A stretch of DNA of 64,000 nucleotides, taken from positions 434,001 through 498,000 of the forward strand of contig NZ_SOEE01000002.1 in NCBI RefSeq assembly GCF_004366035.1, in the 5' to 3' direction. Under the pieces are notes generated by a model that saw only the letters and a program-made list of their open reading frames with translations, was not told the DNA's origin and ran no database searches. Shown here one piece after another: positions 16,897 through 28,594 of this stretch; the first letter of the stretch is position 1; each line of letters begins with the position of its first letter. The position numbers and the translations under genes were made by a program. Origin of the DNA: Cytobacillus oceanisediminis. GTDB taxonomy: Bacteria > Bacillota > Bacilli > Bacillales > Cytobacillaceae.

Positions 16897-17532
16897 TCAT
16901 CTTTTTGATTGATCCAGCTTGTTATGGAACCATAATTTATAACAAAGGAACAAGCAGAGAAGAAATAATAGATACCAAATTACTCCCAGCAAAAAATTAT
17001 GAAGTGATAAAAACAATTGCTCGCCGCTGTATGCAAGCATAAACATAGGAGGCAGCATTCCGATTGCAGTAGCTATAAAAAAATGCCTAAATGGAATATC
17101 AGCTATTCCACAATAGATATTAAACACCAGAGGAGGGATAATAACTATCATTCGTCCAAACAAAATAGCCATAAATGCATTTTTTTCAAACAGGTACTGA
17201 AATTTATTAATTGCTTTATACTTTCCTAAGTAGGCAGTGAAATAATTCCTGAAATAGTATCTTGATAAAAAAAAGTAAATTGCCGAAGTCAAAAGAATGC
17301 CAAACCAATTGATCAGCAGACCAACCATCGCACCAAATTTAACTCCCATTAATCCTGCAAATAGAGTAAATGGCAAGAAAGGAATAGAGGCAATCATGAC
17401 AGAAAATAAAAACATTAAGGGAAGCCAAGATGGGTCACTGGTTCGCATCCATTCTAAAAAGTAATCTTTATTGGTCATTCCAACGATCAATAAAATGACA
17501 TATGCTAATACAATCCACCATCTGCGCATCAA
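16897..17532 (-). CDS. TVP38/TMEM64 (VTT-domain) membrane protein
   Basis: 211 residues with about five hydrophobic segments. The VTT/SNARE-associated core is visible at FLPFTLFAGLMGVKFGAMVG and FGRMIVIIPPLVFNIYCGIA, with the conserved F-R-P/G-like turns. Members are DedA-superfamily membrane proteins implicated in lipid transport or membrane homeostasis; a specific role cannot be given. Likely monocistronic. Confidence 0.85.
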   Translation of the reverse strand: MMRRWWIVLAYVILLIVGMTNKDYFLEWMRTSDPSWLPLMFLFSVMIASIPFLPFTLFAGLMGVKFGAMVGLLINWFGILLTSAIYFFLSRYYFRNYFTAYLGKYKAINKFQYLFEKNAFMAILFGRMIVIIPPLVFNIYCGIADIPFRHFFIATAIGMLPPMFMLAYSGEQLFLSLHNFLLGVIWYLLFLLCLFLCYKLWFHNKLDQSKR

Positions 17533-17693
17533 ATTTGCTCCTTAATTATATCCCTAAATCTAATCATTCCCGGCTTCCTTAATTTCAGTATGCTTATTTT
17601 ATTGAAAAGAAATGTTTCACCTGGACAAAAAACATTTCTTAAAACCCATCATAAAATAACATCAAGTAAAAAATGGGGGAGGCAGTTAATAAA

Positions 17694-17930
17694 ATGCACT
17701 ATTTTCAAAATATGAATTATGGTTCCTATATTCCATACAGAGATATAAAAAACGAGACCTTAATGATTGTAAAACCATTTGTAAATTATGGCTTAACAGA
17801 AGCAAAATTTACTTCAATTTCTCATGCAATGACTGAGGTTGCAGCCATTGCGTACTTGCTTGGAAAAGGCTATAATCCGCAAACAGCTTATAAATTGGTG
17901 GAATCCTGGGAGGTTAATGAATCATTCTAA
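17694..17930 (+). CDS. Small protein of unknown function
   Basis: 78 residues from ATG 17694 (MHYFQNMNYGSYIPYRD). GGGGGAGG lies 12 bases upstream, so the ATG at 17673, which overlaps it, is not the start. The C-terminal half is helical (AMTEVAAIAYLLGKGYNPQ). No membrane segment or known motif. The codon pattern and ribosome site support a real gene. Confidence 0.65.
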   Translation: MHYFQNMNYGSYIPYRDIKNETLMIVKPFVNYGLTEAKFTSISHAMTEVAAIAYLLGKGYNPQTAYKLVESWEVNESF

Positions 17931-18055
17931 ATTTAGCATACGAAGCTTTTAGAAAAACCTGAATTTAACATTGCCTGTGATTTATAACTAAACATAAACC
18001 TTCGCTCATTTGCTGAGAGCAGGTTTATGTTTTTCAATAATTCAAACATCCATTA

Positions 18056-19621
18056 TCAATTCCAAAATTCCAATATCCATTTTTTCAAATCTACAATCCG
18101 CAGCTGCTCGATACTTTTATCTGTTCCTGTAACAATGATAGGGATTAGTGAATCATCTTTATGCATGGAGCCATGGGCACCGCCACCGGAATGTTCAGGT
18201 GAACTTTCTCCAATAAATTCATATCCGGGTTTTGCGTCAACGACAAGAAATTCTCCTTCCTGAGAATTCATAGCTCCATATAACCTTGCTAATCCATCAG
18301 GATAATCCCCATAATGAATATTCTTGTTCTTTAAGGTTAAATCGAGAATGGAAGTATTTCCTTTTATAGACCAGCCTTGATTATAAACATCACGATAGGT
18401 TCCACCTGGCTTAAATTCGAAGGATCCTTCATGATCCCCGGATATCACATGTATTAATTCTTTTTCCTTCCATGCAATCCAGGCAATCCTCTGATCTGTT
18501 TTCAATCTTCCGGCAATGTCTTTAACTGAAACACTTTCGTTAATTTTATAGACATATGCCATTCGTTCATTTGCTGTAATGACAATTTCATCGTCTTTTG
18601 CAGCAGGCTTGCCGAGCTTTAAAATTCTATATTCAGAAAGGGTTTCTTGTAAATCGATTAAAGCTTCTTTTTTAGATTCAATGACAGGTGACTGTTTACT
18701 GTCTCCAATGATTATCCAGTTATAATTTTTAAGGGCATCTTCCCATTCCGGAAAACTATTCAAGACCTCCTGAAGATACTTATCAAGTTTTTCAATTCCT
18801 TTTATTGTATTTGGCCCTTTCCTATGTACAGTAAAGTCATTTCCTGAAATATACAGGATTGTAAATTCAGGAATAATATTTTTTTCCAAAAGGTATTTTA
18901 ATTCTTGAACCGCGAAGGCATCATTAAGTCCTAAACGGTTCACGATGTGATTATTCTTTTTGTCCTGTTGAATAAATGCACCTAAAGACAGCATTTTCGG
19001 CCCAGCGGTTTCATATTCAGAAGGTAAATTACTCACTTTTGTTATCAGCTTTGGTACTTTAAGGGTATGACGATAATTTCCCCGATAAATAAATGCGTTA
19101 ATGGATGCTGATTCCTTTTTAATCGTGTTCAGGTCCTCATGGATGGTGCTTACATTTGGACTGAGGTCAACGTTATTATATTGATGCATGATACTTTCAG
19201 CAAATTGGGAAACCCCAATCTTCATGATTTCAAATAAACCATTTCCATAAGTGATGATTTGCTTCTCATCTTTATTAAACCAAACGAGCCCAGGAATCTT
19301 ACTCTTATCCGGGTAAGCTCCAGTTATTAAAGAACTGTCGATTGTAACCGACATGGTTGGATAGGAACTTACTACATTTTTACTATATTGTCCGTGTTCT
19401 AAAAAGAAGGCCAGAGCAGGAGCTTTTTTCTCTTGAATAGCTTTTTTTAAAGGCTCATCCATCAAGGAATCGATAACAAGAAGTATAACTTTAGGTGAAG
19501 ACTGACTTTCGGTTTGAATAGCAGCTGATTTCTTATCCTGTTCATTTGAATTATGACCACTGCTGGCGCAACCGATTAAGAGAATTGAAATAGCTATACA
19601 AGGAAGCAAACGAATCAACAA
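18056..19621 (-). CDS. Alkaline-phosphatase-superfamily lipoprotein (type I phosphodiesterase-like)
   Basis: 521 residues. The N-terminal lipoprotein signal ends in LLIGCASS, so the protein should be anchored outside the membrane. The catalytic fold begins ILLVIDSLMDEP (metal-binding Asp) followed by SYPTMSVTIDSSLITGAYP, where the Thr of PTMSVT is the expected nucleophile of nucleotide pyrophosphatase/phosphodiesterase enzymes. Further metal ligands are suggested by SGNDFTVHRKGP, IIGDSKQS and GAHGSMHKDDS. TTG 19621 with AGGTGA upstream is the start. Substrate unknown; no operon partner. Confidence 0.82.
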   Translation of the reverse strand: MLIRLLPCIAISILLIGCASSGHNSNEQDKKSAAIQTESQSSPKVILLVIDSLMDEPLKKAIQEKKAPALAFFLEHGQYSKNVVSSYPTMSVTIDSSLITGAYPDKSKIPGLVWFNKDEKQIITYGNGLFEIMKIGVSQFAESIMHQYNNVDLSPNVSTIHEDLNTIKKESASINAFIYRGNYRHTLKVPKLITKVSNLPSEYETAGPKMLSLGAFIQQDKKNNHIVNRLGLNDAFAVQELKYLLEKNIIPEFTILYISGNDFTVHRKGPNTIKGIEKLDKYLQEVLNSFPEWEDALKNYNWIIIGDSKQSPVIESKKEALIDLQETLSEYRILKLGKPAAKDDEIVITANERMAYVYKINESVSVKDIAGRLKTDQRIAWIAWKEKELIHVISGDHEGSFEFKPGGTYRDVYNQGWSIKGNTSILDLTLKNKNIHYGDYPDGLARLYGAMNSQEGEFLVVDAKPGYEFIGESSPEHSGGGAHGSMHKDDSLIPIIVTGTDKSIEQLRIVDLKKWILEFWN

Positions 19622-20468
<847 letters not shown>

Positions 20469-20612
20469 TTATTCACTATCCTGTGTAGTATTAAAAAACA
20501 TTTCTTCTTGTTCTTTATTATCCTTATTATTGTTATTGTTTTTGGTTTTTTCTCCCATCTCTCCATCCGATTCATAGCTCAATCCAAATGCTTTCTCCTG
20601 TTCTTTTTTCAT
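20469..20612 (-). CDS. 47-residue hydrophilic peptide
   Basis: ATG 20612 is preceded by AAAGGAG at a normal distance. The product (MKKEQEKAFGLSYESDGEMG and an Asn/Lys/Glu-rich remainder) is highly charged with no fold signature. It lies 26 bases after the stop of the 25-residue CxxC peptide gene, in the same orientation. A longer in-frame extension upstream exists but reads through that peptide gene in another frame, so I reject it. Function unknown. Confidence 0.5.
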   Translation of the reverse strand: MKKEQEKAFGLSYESDGEMGEKTKNNNNNKDNKEQEEMFFNTTQDSE

Positions 20613-20638
20613 TCTAAACGCTCCTTTGTTTATTTGTT

Positions 20639-20716
20639 TTATGCAGCTTCTTTTGCCTCGTTCTGAGTTTTGAGCCATTTTTCACAAACCGAACACACGT
20701 TCCTTTCTCCATTCAT
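20639..20716 (-). CDS. 25-residue CxxC peptide coupled to the stay-green-like gene
   Basis: Start ATG 20716 overlaps the stop of the upstream gene as ATGA, a classic translational coupling arrangement. The product begins MNGERNVCSVCEKWLKTQ and ends NEAKEAA. The CSVC pair could bind zinc or be redox active. It is too short for normal ORF calling; support comes from the exact ATGA overlap and the Cys pair. Confidence 0.5.
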   Translation of the reverse strand: MNGERNVCSVCEKWLKTQNEAKEAA

Positions 20717-21186
20717 ACTGGCTGCAATGCTGCACTTAAATATTTTCTCGGAGTCCCGTAATAAAGCAGTTTGCTGAACTCCGGGTATACGGATTCAAAA
20801 TATATAAAGATTGGCGAATCAAGCAGCCAGGGATAATTGGTATAAAAACATCTGTCACCATAAACCATGGCTTTTAGCGCCAGATCCAATTCTTTTTGGA
20901 AGATAAGAAACCTTATTTTTGAGTATTGCTGATCGAATTCTCCGCCGCTGATATACACCCTTCCGCTCAGCACATACTGCCCCATTTGGGGTATCCATTC
21001 AGCAAATACTTCATCACGGAATTTAGGATTGACTGCATTAAAATCATAGCATCCGCCTATCGCCAAAGATAATTCACCTGTTGCATCTGAGTGTGTAAGT
21101 GTATATTTCCTGCTGTCTACGGGTCTGAATTCCGTGGCAGGAGGCAAATATTTAACCGACAGCTTAGATGGATCAAAATTGCTCAT
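20713..21186 (-). CDS. Stay-green (SGR) family protein
   Basis: 157 residues from ATG 21186 (GGGGGCG upstream); starting further up at 21207 would add seven residues. The segments FDPSKLSVKYLPPATEF, YTLTHSDATGELSLAIG and NPKFRDEVFAEW match my memory of the stay-green family. In plants that family contains the magnesium dechelatases of chlorophyll; bacterial relatives occur in non-photosynthetic Bacillaceae, where the natural substrate is unknown. The stop overlaps the start of a CxxC peptide gene. Confidence 0.75.
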   Translation of the reverse strand: MSNFDPSKLSVKYLPPATEFRPVDSRKYTLTHSDATGELSLAIGGCYDFNAVNPKFRDEVFAEWIPQMGQYVLSGRVYISGGEFDQQYSKIRFLIFQKELDLALKAMVYGDRCFYTNYPWLLDSPIFIYFESVYPEFSKLLYYGTPRKYLSAALQPV

Positions 21187-21264
21187 ATTAAGCGCCCCCA
21201 AATACAAATTTCCTTATGGCCAGTATATGTGGCGCTTACTGAAACGTGACAAATGCCCATTTTA

Positions 21265-22026
21265 TTAAGGTTTGCGCGAATTCATTTTCATTACTTTGGT
21301 GTCTTTTAACATCCATTTCCCTTCCTCATACAGCCAGAAAGATTCTACAAAGGCGATTGTATCTGCATTATAGGCACCGCTTATTCTTTGAACTCCCAAT
21401 AATCCGTTTTGCCCTTCAACAGGAATGATCTTCAGCGTGCTATAAGGATTTACCATTAGCTCGGTAGGTTCACTTAGTTTTCCGTTTAAATATAGACCAA
21501 GCCGTTCATATTCCTCGCTCCGGTCCCTTAAATCAAACGTATAGGATTGTTTGGTGTCTTGAATCCGAATATTAGCTTTGTAGCCATTTTCAAATTGGCT
21601 ATTGATTACTAAAGGACTTGGAACAGCCAATTCTGTCAACGTAAAGTCCTTTAACGTATATAAATAAAAATTCGACAGACCGCCGCTTCCCCCTGTTGGT
21701 ATACTTATAAACATATCTTTAATGGAGTCATGATTTAAAACCTCAAACTGTATTTGAGGTTCATAGCCACCTGCAAGCTCTGCTTTATATGTATTACCGT
21801 CTGAAGCCTTTATTTCGAGTGATATTTCCTTTAAAAATGATGCGCCTTCCTCATAATAAACACCCTTAATATAGACGGTATCCGCCTTAGTATCACCGGT
21901 AACATCCACTTTGTTTTTTGACACCGTCACAGCTTTATGATCTTCCTCGCCGGCATATACCCCTGTTATGGCGGATAGAGACATAAAAAAGAAAGCCGCA
22001 AACGCAAAAAGCAATTCTTTTTTCAT
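21265..22026 (-). CDS. Secreted protein of unknown function
   Basis: 253 residues with a cleavable signal peptide (KKELLFAFAAFFFMSLSAIT, probable cleavage after VYAG or nearby). The mature part is beta-rich and includes the Asp-containing turn VDVTGDTKADTVYIKG, which resembles an FG-GAP/VCBS-type calcium-binding repeat found in many Bacillus exported proteins. It lies downstream of alsT on the same strand, but with a terminator between. Function unknown. Confidence 0.7.
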   Translation of the reverse strand: MKKELLFAFAAFFFMSLSAITGVYAGEEDHKAVTVSKNKVDVTGDTKADTVYIKGVYYEEGASFLKEISLEIKASDGNTYKAELAGGYEPQIQFEVLNHDSIKDMFISIPTGGSGGLSNFYLYTLKDFTLTELAVPSPLVINSQFENGYKANIRIQDTKQSYTFDLRDRSEEYERLGLYLNGKLSEPTELMVNPYSTLKIIPVEGQNGLLGVQRISGAYNADTIAFVESFWLYEEGKWMLKDTKVMKMNSRKP

Positions 22027-22094
22027 TTACGAATCCTCCCTATTTTTCTAATAGCTTATCCAGATATGGTAATAACATGTAAAAACACATAAAA

Positions 22095-22123
22095 AAACCT
22101 CCTATCTTATAGATAAGAGGTTT
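22095..22123 (-). terminator. Terminator after alsT
   Basis: AAACCTC/GAGGTTT plus an inner TATCT/AGATA stem (22095-22123). On the minus strand it is followed by seven T. Confidence 0.82.
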
Positions 22124-22133
22124 CCATCGGTAA

Positions 22134-23576
22134 TTATTCAGCTTTCTTTTTCAAGGCATTTTCTTTCGTTTCCCATGATTCAATTCCTTCTAATCCTGGA
22201 ATGGAGTCTGCATAAAACACAGGGTCTTTCCCTTCTTTTCTCTGTGCCTTGTAGTCCTTAAGTGCAGCGAATGCAATTTTCCCGAGCATGGTAATGGCAA
22301 CCAGGTTTATTAAAGCCATAATACCCATAAATAAATCTGCAAGGCCCCAAACTGTTGCCAGGTCGACTAAAGCCCCAAAGATGACCATGCCGATTACGCC
22401 AATACGATAAATGAATATTGCGAGTGGGCTTTCCTTAATGAACTCAATGTTCGTTTCCCCATAATAGTAATTGCCGATAACAGAACTAAATGCAAAGAGA
22501 AAGATTGACACAGCCACGAAAACAGGAGCCCATGTGCCAATATGAGATGATAATGCTGTTTGAGTTAATTGTATACCTGATAGATCAGGTGATGTATAGG
22601 CTCCTGAAAGGATAATCATAAATCCAGTCGCGGAACAAATTAAAATCGTATCTACGAATACACCTAAAGTTTGAATTAACCCCTGTTTAACTGGGTGAGT
22701 AACAGCAGCCGTTGCAGCTGCATTAGGTGCACTTCCCATTCCGGCTTCATTCGAGAATAGGCCCCTTTTAATACCCATCATGACAGCAGCGCCCATTGCC
22801 CCTCCAAAGGCCTGATCCATTCCAAATGCGCCTTTAACGATCGTTGCAATAAGATTTGGCACTTCAGTAATATTCATCATTACAATTACAATGGCAACAA
22901 TTAAGTAAATGACTGCCATAATCGGAACTATAACTTGTGATACATAGGCTATTCTCTTAATTCCTCCAAAGATGATTACAGCAGTTAAGGCAGCAAGAAT
23001 CAATCCAATTGTTAATCGGCTTGTCCCAAATGCTTCATTGAAGGCTAATGAAATTGTGTTGGACTGGACTGAGTTGAATACAAGTCCAAAACAGAAAGTG
23101 ATGATAACAGCAAACAAAATGCCCATCCAGCGTTTATTAAGTCCTTTTTCCATATAGTAAGCAGGACCGCCGCGAAAACCGTCTTTATCTTTGACCTTAT
23201 AGATTTGTGCTAAAGTACTCTCCACAAAACTTGAAGCGGCACCTAAAAAGGCAATGACCCACATCCAAAATACCGCACCTGGTCCGCCTGCTGCTATTGC
23301 TGTTGCAACGCCAGCCATGTTGCCGGTCCCTATCCTTGAAGCAGCACTGATTGTGAATGCCTGGAAAGATGAAATTCCCCTTTTGCCTTCAGCCGATACC
23401 ATGCTTTTATCTCCAAGTATCCGCACCATTTCTCCAAAATAACGGAATTGTACAAATTTGCTTTTTAGACTGAAATAAAGACCTAAAATGATAAGTACTG
23501 CGATTAGAATATAAGTCCAGACAATATCATTCAAAAAGCCGACTGCCGAATTTAAACCTTCTAAAAATAAATTCAT
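22134..23576 (-). CDS. alsT: Sodium:alanine symporter family protein AlsT
   Basis: 480 residues with about ten to eleven membrane segments. The AGCS family signature is visible at GTGNMAGVATAIAAGGPGAVFWMW and in KRGLFSNEAGMGSAPNAAA in part. It should import alanine, glycine or glutamine with sodium. In B. subtilis alsT lies near parC; here it is 272 bases beyond the parC end on the same strand, conserving that neighbourhood. Confidence 0.93.
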   Translation of the reverse strand: MNLFLEGLNSAVGFLNDIVWTYILIAVLIILGLYFSLKSKFVQFRYFGEMVRILGDKSMVSAEGKRGISSFQAFTISAASRIGTGNMAGVATAIAAGGPGAVFWMWVIAFLGAASSFVESTLAQIYKVKDKDGFRGGPAYYMEKGLNKRWMGILFAVIITFCFGLVFNSVQSNTISLAFNEAFGTSRLTIGLILAALTAVIIFGGIKRIAYVSQVIVPIMAVIYLIVAIVIVMMNITEVPNLIATIVKGAFGMDQAFGGAMGAAVMMGIKRGLFSNEAGMGSAPNAAATAAVTHPVKQGLIQTLGVFVDTILICSATGFMIILSGAYTSPDLSGIQLTQTALSSHIGTWAPVFVAVSIFLFAFSSVIGNYYYGETNIEFIKESPLAIFIYRIGVIGMVIFGALVDLATVWGLADLFMGIMALINLVAITMLGKIAFAALKDYKAQRKEGKDPVFYADSIPGLEGIESWETKENALKKKAE

Positions 23577-23811
23577 TCATTTTCCCCCTGTTTTTTAAAT
23601 TACGGTTATTATTATCTCACAAAAATAACACCTATTCTAATCTATCAAAAGAATTTTTAATAGACAAGACGAATATTCATTCCAATGCCTTATAAACACA
23701 ATAAAATTGCGTTTTAAAAGAAAAATCACCAAAATTTATATTCCCTTGTGAACGGTTCTACAAACGCTTTCAAATAATATTTTATTCGATTTTTATACAA
23801 AAAATATAAAA

Positions 23812-23842
23812 TGAACCCCTCTGTCTTTTACAAAGGGGTTCA
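23812..23842 (-). terminator. Terminator after parEC
   Basis: TGAACCCCT (23812-23820) pairs with AGGGGTTCA (23834-23842); on the minus strand it is followed by T-rich sequence. Confidence 0.8.
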
Positions 23843-23848
23843 CAAAGT

Positions 23849-26299
23849 TTATTCAGCCGGGGCATCTGAATCATTTTTAGGTTCTTCAACCTTCCAAATA
23901 CATTTTGCCCTGCCGCTCTCGGAATCATCAATAATGAACGATCCGTTAGAGTATCTGTCATTAAAGCGGATTGATGAAGCATTAACTGCTTCTATATGGC
24001 CTTTTTCCGTTTCAATGTATAAATCATCTTTGCTGCGTACAATCACACACCCTACAATACGATGAGGGTTTGATTTCAATTCACGAAGCATCACTACACC
24101 GCGCTTGGCACGGGAAGTCCGTTCGAATTCGCTCAGTTTCATTTTTTTAACAGAACCTCGCTGTGTAACAATCACGACAGCCTGCTCTTTCTGATCCTCA
24201 ATAAGCTGAGCACCTGCGACAAAATCGCCGTCTTTCAGGTTAATTCCTTTGACTCCGGCAGCCCGGGCACCAACGATACTGACTTCTTCTTCATGGAACC
24301 AGAGTCCGAATCCCTGATGCGTGGCAAGGAATATTTCCTTCGTGCCATCTGTTAAATAAACGTCGAGAACTTCATCATTGCCTTTTACATTAACTGCCAC
24401 AAGCGGCTTAGAATATCTTTGGGCCTTATAAGCCTTAAGCTCCGTTTTCTTTACCATTCCATTTTTCGTCATAAAGAGCAAGTATTCTTCTGTTTCAAAA
24501 TCTTTAACTGGAATAGCCCGGACTATTGATTCATTCCGGTCGATCGGTATGATATTGGCAATATGCTGTCCAAGGTCCTTCCAGCGGATATCCGGCAGCT
24601 GGTGTACTGGACAGTATAGATAGTTTCCTTTATTCGTAAATACAAGAAGCACATCGGTCGTATTCATATCAAGCTTTGCGATCAGCCTGTCTGAATCCTT
24701 CATCCCGAAATCCTGTCCGTTTGAGGCGGCAAACGACCTCTGGCTTGTGCGCTTGACATAGCCTTCCTTTGTTACCGTTACAATCACATCTTCGCTGGCT
24801 ACCAGAACTTCAAGATTAATCTTGATTTCCTCAATCTCCGCTTCAATTCTGGTCCGGCGATCATCGGCAAAACGCTTCTTGACATCCCTTAGCTCTTTTT
24901 TAATGACAGAGAATAGTTTCTTCTCGCTTTCCAAAATAGCTTTAAGCTCGCCGATTAGCTTAGCAAGCTCATCAGCTTCTGCTCTTAAGGCTGTAATGTC
25001 TGTATTAGTTAAGCGATAAAGCTGGAGGGAAACAATTGCTTCGGCCTGTGGTTCAGTGAACTCAAACTCAGCAATCAGATTATCTTTTGCATCCCGTTTA
25101 TCTTTAGATGCCCGGATCGTTGCAATCACTTCATCCAGTATGGAAAGAGCCTTCATTAGGCCTTCAACGATATGCTGACGAGCCTCAGCCTTTTGCAGCT
25201 CAAACTGAGATCTGCGTGTAACAACTTCTTTACGATGGCCGATATAGGCATCCAGCAGCTCTCTTAACCCCATTAATTTCGGATGACGATTATGGATGGC
25301 CACCATATTGAAGTTATAAGGAATCTGCAAATCACTGTTTTTATACAGATAATGAAGGACGCCTTCAGGATCCGCATCCTTTTTTAACTCAATCACAATT
25401 CGAAGGCCTGTCCGGTCCGTTTCATCACGGACTTCGGCGATGCCTTCGACTTTCCGGTCCAGCCGGAATTCATCAATTTTCTTTACCAGATTTGCTTTAT
25501 TCACTTCATAAGGAATTTCTGTAATGACAATTTGCTTTTTGCCTCCGCGCAAATCTTCGAATTCTGCCTTTCCGCGGACAATGATTTTGCCTCTTCCTGT
25601 TTCATAAGCTTTTTTTATTCCATCGACTCCCTGAATGATGCCTCCAGTAGGGAAGTCAGGCCCTTTAATATGCTCCATCAGATCATCGATAGAACAATCC
25701 GGCTTGTCTATCCGTAAAATAACTCCATCGATAATCTCATTTAAATGGTGCGGCGGAATATCAGTTGCATATCCAGCAGAAATACCTGTTGAGCCATTGA
25801 CAAGCAAATTTGGATAGACAGCGGGCAAAACGGTTGGCTCACTGGAAGTATCATCAAAGTTTGGGATAAATTCAACGGTTCTTTTCTCAATATCTCTCAG
25901 CAATTCGGAAGAAAGGGCCGATAATCGTGCCTCTGTATAACGCATGGCGGCTGGAGGATCTCCATCGATGCTCCCATTATTTCCGTGCATTTCAACAAGA
26001 AGATTTCGAACCTTCCAATCCTGGCTCATCCGCACCATGGCGTCATATACAGAAGTATCGCCATGCGGATGATAATTGCCGATTACGTTTCCGACTGTTT
26101 TAGCAGACTTTCTAAAGCCCTTTTCGTGTGTGTTTCCTTCTACATGCATGGCATAAAGGATCCGTCTTTGAACAGGCTTTAACCCATCACGTGCATCAGG
26201 AAGGGCACGATCCTGAATAATATATTTACTATAACGCCCAAAACGGTCGCCTAATACATCTTCAAGAGGAAGGTCCCGGAATTTTTCAGCTGAACTCAT
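23849..26299 (-). CDS. parC: DNA topoisomerase IV subunit A
   Basis: 816 residues, full length. The breakage-reunion domain carries [20 protein letters not shown] and the catalytic tyrosine in [11 protein letters not shown]; the C-terminal beta-pinwheel follows ([16 protein letters not shown]). It decatenates sister chromosomes with ParE. The start overlaps the parE stop as ATGA, so the two are co-translated. The region [19 protein letters not shown] is where quinolone-resistance changes occur; Ser/Thr there appear wild type (DTSVYD). Confidence 0.97.
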   Translation of the reverse strand: MSSAEKFRDLPLEDVLGDRFGRYSKYIIQDRALPDARDGLKPVQRRILYAMHVEGNTHEKGFRKSAKTVGNVIGNYHPHGDTSVYDAMVRMSQDWKVRNLLVEMHGNNGSIDGDPPAAMRYTEARLSALSSELLRDIEKRTVEFIPNFDDTSSEPTVLPAVYPNLLVNGSTGISAGYATDIPPHHLNEIIDGVILRIDKPDCSIDDLMEHIKGPDFPTGGIIQGVDGIKKAYETGRGKIIVRGKAEFEDLRGGKKQIVITEIPYEVNKANLVKKIDEFRLDRKVEGIAEVRDETDRTGLRIVIELKKDADPEGVLHYLYKNSDLQIPYNFNMVAIHNRHPKLMGLRELLDAYIGHRKEVVTRRSQFELQKAEARQHIVEGLMKALSILDEVIATIRASKDKRDAKDNLIAEFEFTEPQAEAIVSLQLYRLTNTDITALRAEADELAKLIGELKAILESEKKLFSVIKKELRDVKKRFADDRRTRIEAEIEEIKINLEVLVASEDVIVTVTKEGYVKRTSQRSFAASNGQDFGMKDSDRLIAKLDMNTTDVLLVFTNKGNYLYCPVHQLPDIRWKDLGQHIANIIPIDRNESIVRAIPVKDFETEEYLLFMTKNGMVKKTELKAYKAQRYSKPLVAVNVKGNDEVLDVYLTDGTKEIFLATHQGFGLWFHEEEVSIVGARAAGVKGINLKDGDFVAGAQLIEDQKEQAVVIVTQRGSVKKMKLSEFERTSRAKRGVVMLRELKSNPHRIVGCVIVRSKDDLYIETEKGHIEAVNASSIRFNDRYSNGSFIIDDSESGRAKCIWKVEEPKNDSDAPAE

Positions 26300-28278
26300 G
26301 ATTCAATACCCTCCTCCTCTAGTACTGAAATATTCTCATTTTCAAGTATGCTTCCATCTTCTTCAAGGCCGAATGCCACGTTGGACTCGATCCACTTGCG
26401 GCGCGGTTCAACCTTATCACCCATCAATGTGGTCACACGGCGTTCAGCTCTTGCGGCATCATCAATCTTTACGCGGATCAGTGTGCGCGACTCTGGATCC
26501 ATAGTCGTTTCCCATAGCTGATCGGCGTTCATTTCGCCAAGTCCTTTATAGCGCTGGAGCATATAGCCCTTACCTACTTTTTTAATGGTATCCTGAAGAT
26601 CATCATCACTCCATGCATACTCGATCACTTCTTTTTTGCCTGAACCTTTGCTGACTTTGTACAAAGGAGGCAGTGCAATGAATACCTTGCCCGCTTCAAG
26701 CAGCGGCTTCATATACCTGTAAAAGAAAGTGAGCAAAAGCACCTGGATATGTGCTCCATCGGTATCGGCATCTGTCATGATGATTACCTTATCATAGTTA
26801 ACATCTTCCAGATTAAAATCTGCGCCGACGCCTGCCCCGACTGCATGGATAATTGTATTGATTTCTTCATTTTTAAAGATATCCTGGAGCTTTGCTTTTT
26901 CCGTATTGATTACTTTACCTCTAAGCGGGAGCACAGCCTGGAAGCGCCTGTCTCTCCCCTGCTTGGCAGATCCCCCGGCAGAATCACCCTCAACCAGGTA
27001 TAATTCGTTTCTTTGCGGGTTGCGGGACTGTGCTGGTGTAAGTTTTCCTGAAAGCATGGCTTCAGATTTTTTCCGCTTCTTCCCGCTTCTTGCTTCCTCA
27101 CGTGCTTTGCGTGCCGCTTCTCTCGCCTGGAAAGCTTTAATTGCTTTTTTAATTAATAGAGAGCTTGTCTCTGGGTTTTCTTCAAGGAAATAAGACAAAT
27201 GCTCGGAAACAACTGAATCAACTGCGGAACGTGCTTCACTGGTTCCCAGTTTGCCTTTTGTCTGGCCCTCAAACTGCAAAAGTTCCTCAGGTACACGAAC
27301 AGAGACTATAGCCGTGAATCCTTCCCGCAGATCCGCTCCATCCAGGTTTTTATCTTTCTCCTTCAGAAGATTCACTTTGCGGGCATATTCATTAAAAGCC
27401 CTTGTCATCGCTGTTTTAGACCCAGCCTCATGCGTACCGCCGTCTTTTGTGCGGACGTTGTTGACGAATGAAAGGACATTTTCCGAGTATCCATCATTGA
27501 ATTGAAAAGCAAAGTCCACTTCAATTCCATTGCTCTCACCTTCAAAGCTTACTACAGGGTGAAGAACATCCTTTTCTTCATTTAAATATTCAACAAATGC
27601 TTCTATGCCATTTTCATAATGAAAAACGTCATGAAAGTCATTACGTTCATCTATGATTTCTATTTTCATTCCTTTTAGTAGGAATGCAGACTCACGAAGC
27701 CGCTCGCAGAGTGTTTCGTAATTATACGTGGTAGTCGAAAAAATTGACGGATCTGGCTTAAAGTGGATGGTTGTCCCTGATTGATTTGTTTTGCCCACCT
27801 TTTCAAGCGTTGTAACCGGCTTTCCGCCCAGCTCGAAACGCTGTTCATACACAAAGCCATCACGTTTAATTTTCACAACAAGCCACTCGGAGAGGGCGTT
27901 GACTACGGACGCACCAACACCATGCAGCCCGCCGCTTGTCTTGTAGCCTCCCTGGCCAAACTTTCCCCCAGCATGAAGGACAGTTAATATGACTTCTGGA
28001 GTCGGCTTGCCCATTCTGTGCATACCTGTAGGCATACCGCGTCCTTTATCTTGAACACTAATTGAATTATCTTTATGTATTTTGACAATGATATGATCCC
28101 CGTAACCTGCCAGCGCTTCATCGACAGCGTTATCGACAATCTCATATACAAGATGGTGCAAACCCCTTGCATCCGTACTTCCAATGTACATCCCAGGGCG
28201 TTTTCTAACAGCTTCAAGCCCTTCGAGTACCTGTATGGCATCATCATTGTAGTCAAAAGCTTCCTGATTTCTTGCCAC
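26296..28278 (-). CDS. parE: DNA topoisomerase IV subunit B
   Basis: 660 residues starting from GTG 28278 ([20 protein letters not shown]), the start that matches other ParE proteins and has AAAGGGG 8 bases upstream. ATG 28284 is too close to that ribosome site. GHKL ATPase elements are [19 protein letters not shown] and the Gly-rich lid [10 protein letters not shown]; the TOPRIM domain carries [10 protein letters not shown] and [10 protein letters not shown] 316-base region upstream contains its promoter and the yneT terminator. Confidence 0.96.
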   Translation of the reverse strand: MARNQEAFDYNDDAIQVLEGLEAVRKRPGMYIGSTDARGLHHLVYEIVDNAVDEALAGYGDHIIVKIHKDNSISVQDKGRGMPTGMHRMGKPTPEVILTVLHAGGKFGQGGYKTSGGLHGVGASVVNALSEWLVVKIKRDGFVYEQRFELGGKPVTTLEKVGKTNQSGTTIHFKPDPSIFSTTTYNYETLCERLRESAFLLKGMKIEIIDERNDFHDVFHYENGIEAFVEYLNEEKDVLHPVVSFEGESNGIEVDFAFQFNDGYSENVLSFVNNVRTKDGGTHEAGSKTAMTRAFNEYARKVNLLKEKDKNLDGADLREGFTAIVSVRVPEELLQFEGQTKGKLGTSEARSAVDSVVSEHLSYFLEENPETSSLLIKKAIKAFQAREAARKAREEARSGKKRKKSEAMLSGKLTPAQSRNPQRNELYLVEGDSAGGSAKQGRDRRFQAVLPLRGKVINTEKAKLQDIFKNEEINTIIHAVGAGVGADFNLEDVNYDKVIIMTDADTDGAHIQVLLLTFFYRYMKPLLEAGKVFIALPPLYKVSKGSGKKEVIEYAWSDDDLQDTIKKVGKGYMLQRYKGLGEMNADQLWETTMDPESRTLIRVKIDDAARAERRVTTLMGDKVEPRRKWIESNVAFGLEEDGSILENENISVLEEEGIES

Positions 28279-28594
28279 GAACATACCCCTTTCATTTCCT
28301 GCAAAAACACTTGCCGTCAAAATCTCGGCAATAAGAACACCCAGTATGAGAATTCGGCTTTTTAGCCCATTTTCCTTTGATACCTCAAGGATAGAACAGA
28401 TGTTCTCTATTCATATTTTACCATATAATTTAGGATGGTCTATGCTTTATTTTATCTATTTATTTGGTTTTGGCAAATAAGATCTTGGGATTTTAAAGAT
28501 TTATCCTGATTATTTCCGTTAGGCAAACCCTTTATTTATAGGGATTCTATAAAAAATAAAAAACATGAGATCTTAAGCAGACCTCATGCTGAAT
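28279..28594. other. parE-yneT intergenic region
   Basis: 316 bases. Next to yneT is that gene's terminator. The remainder, AT-rich with several TATAAT-like stretches on the minus strand, should hold the parE promoter; I could not fix a single convincing -35/-10 pair. Confidence 0.5.
28551..28588 (-). terminator. Terminator after yneT
   Basis: On the minus strand CATGAGGTCT, a 5-base loop and AGATCTCATG form ten pairs (one G-T) at 28564-28588, followed by a T-rich tail. Confidence 0.85.

Noticed and set aside
26858-27193. Plus-strand open frame inside parE
   Set aside because: A shadow of the conserved parE coding sequence.
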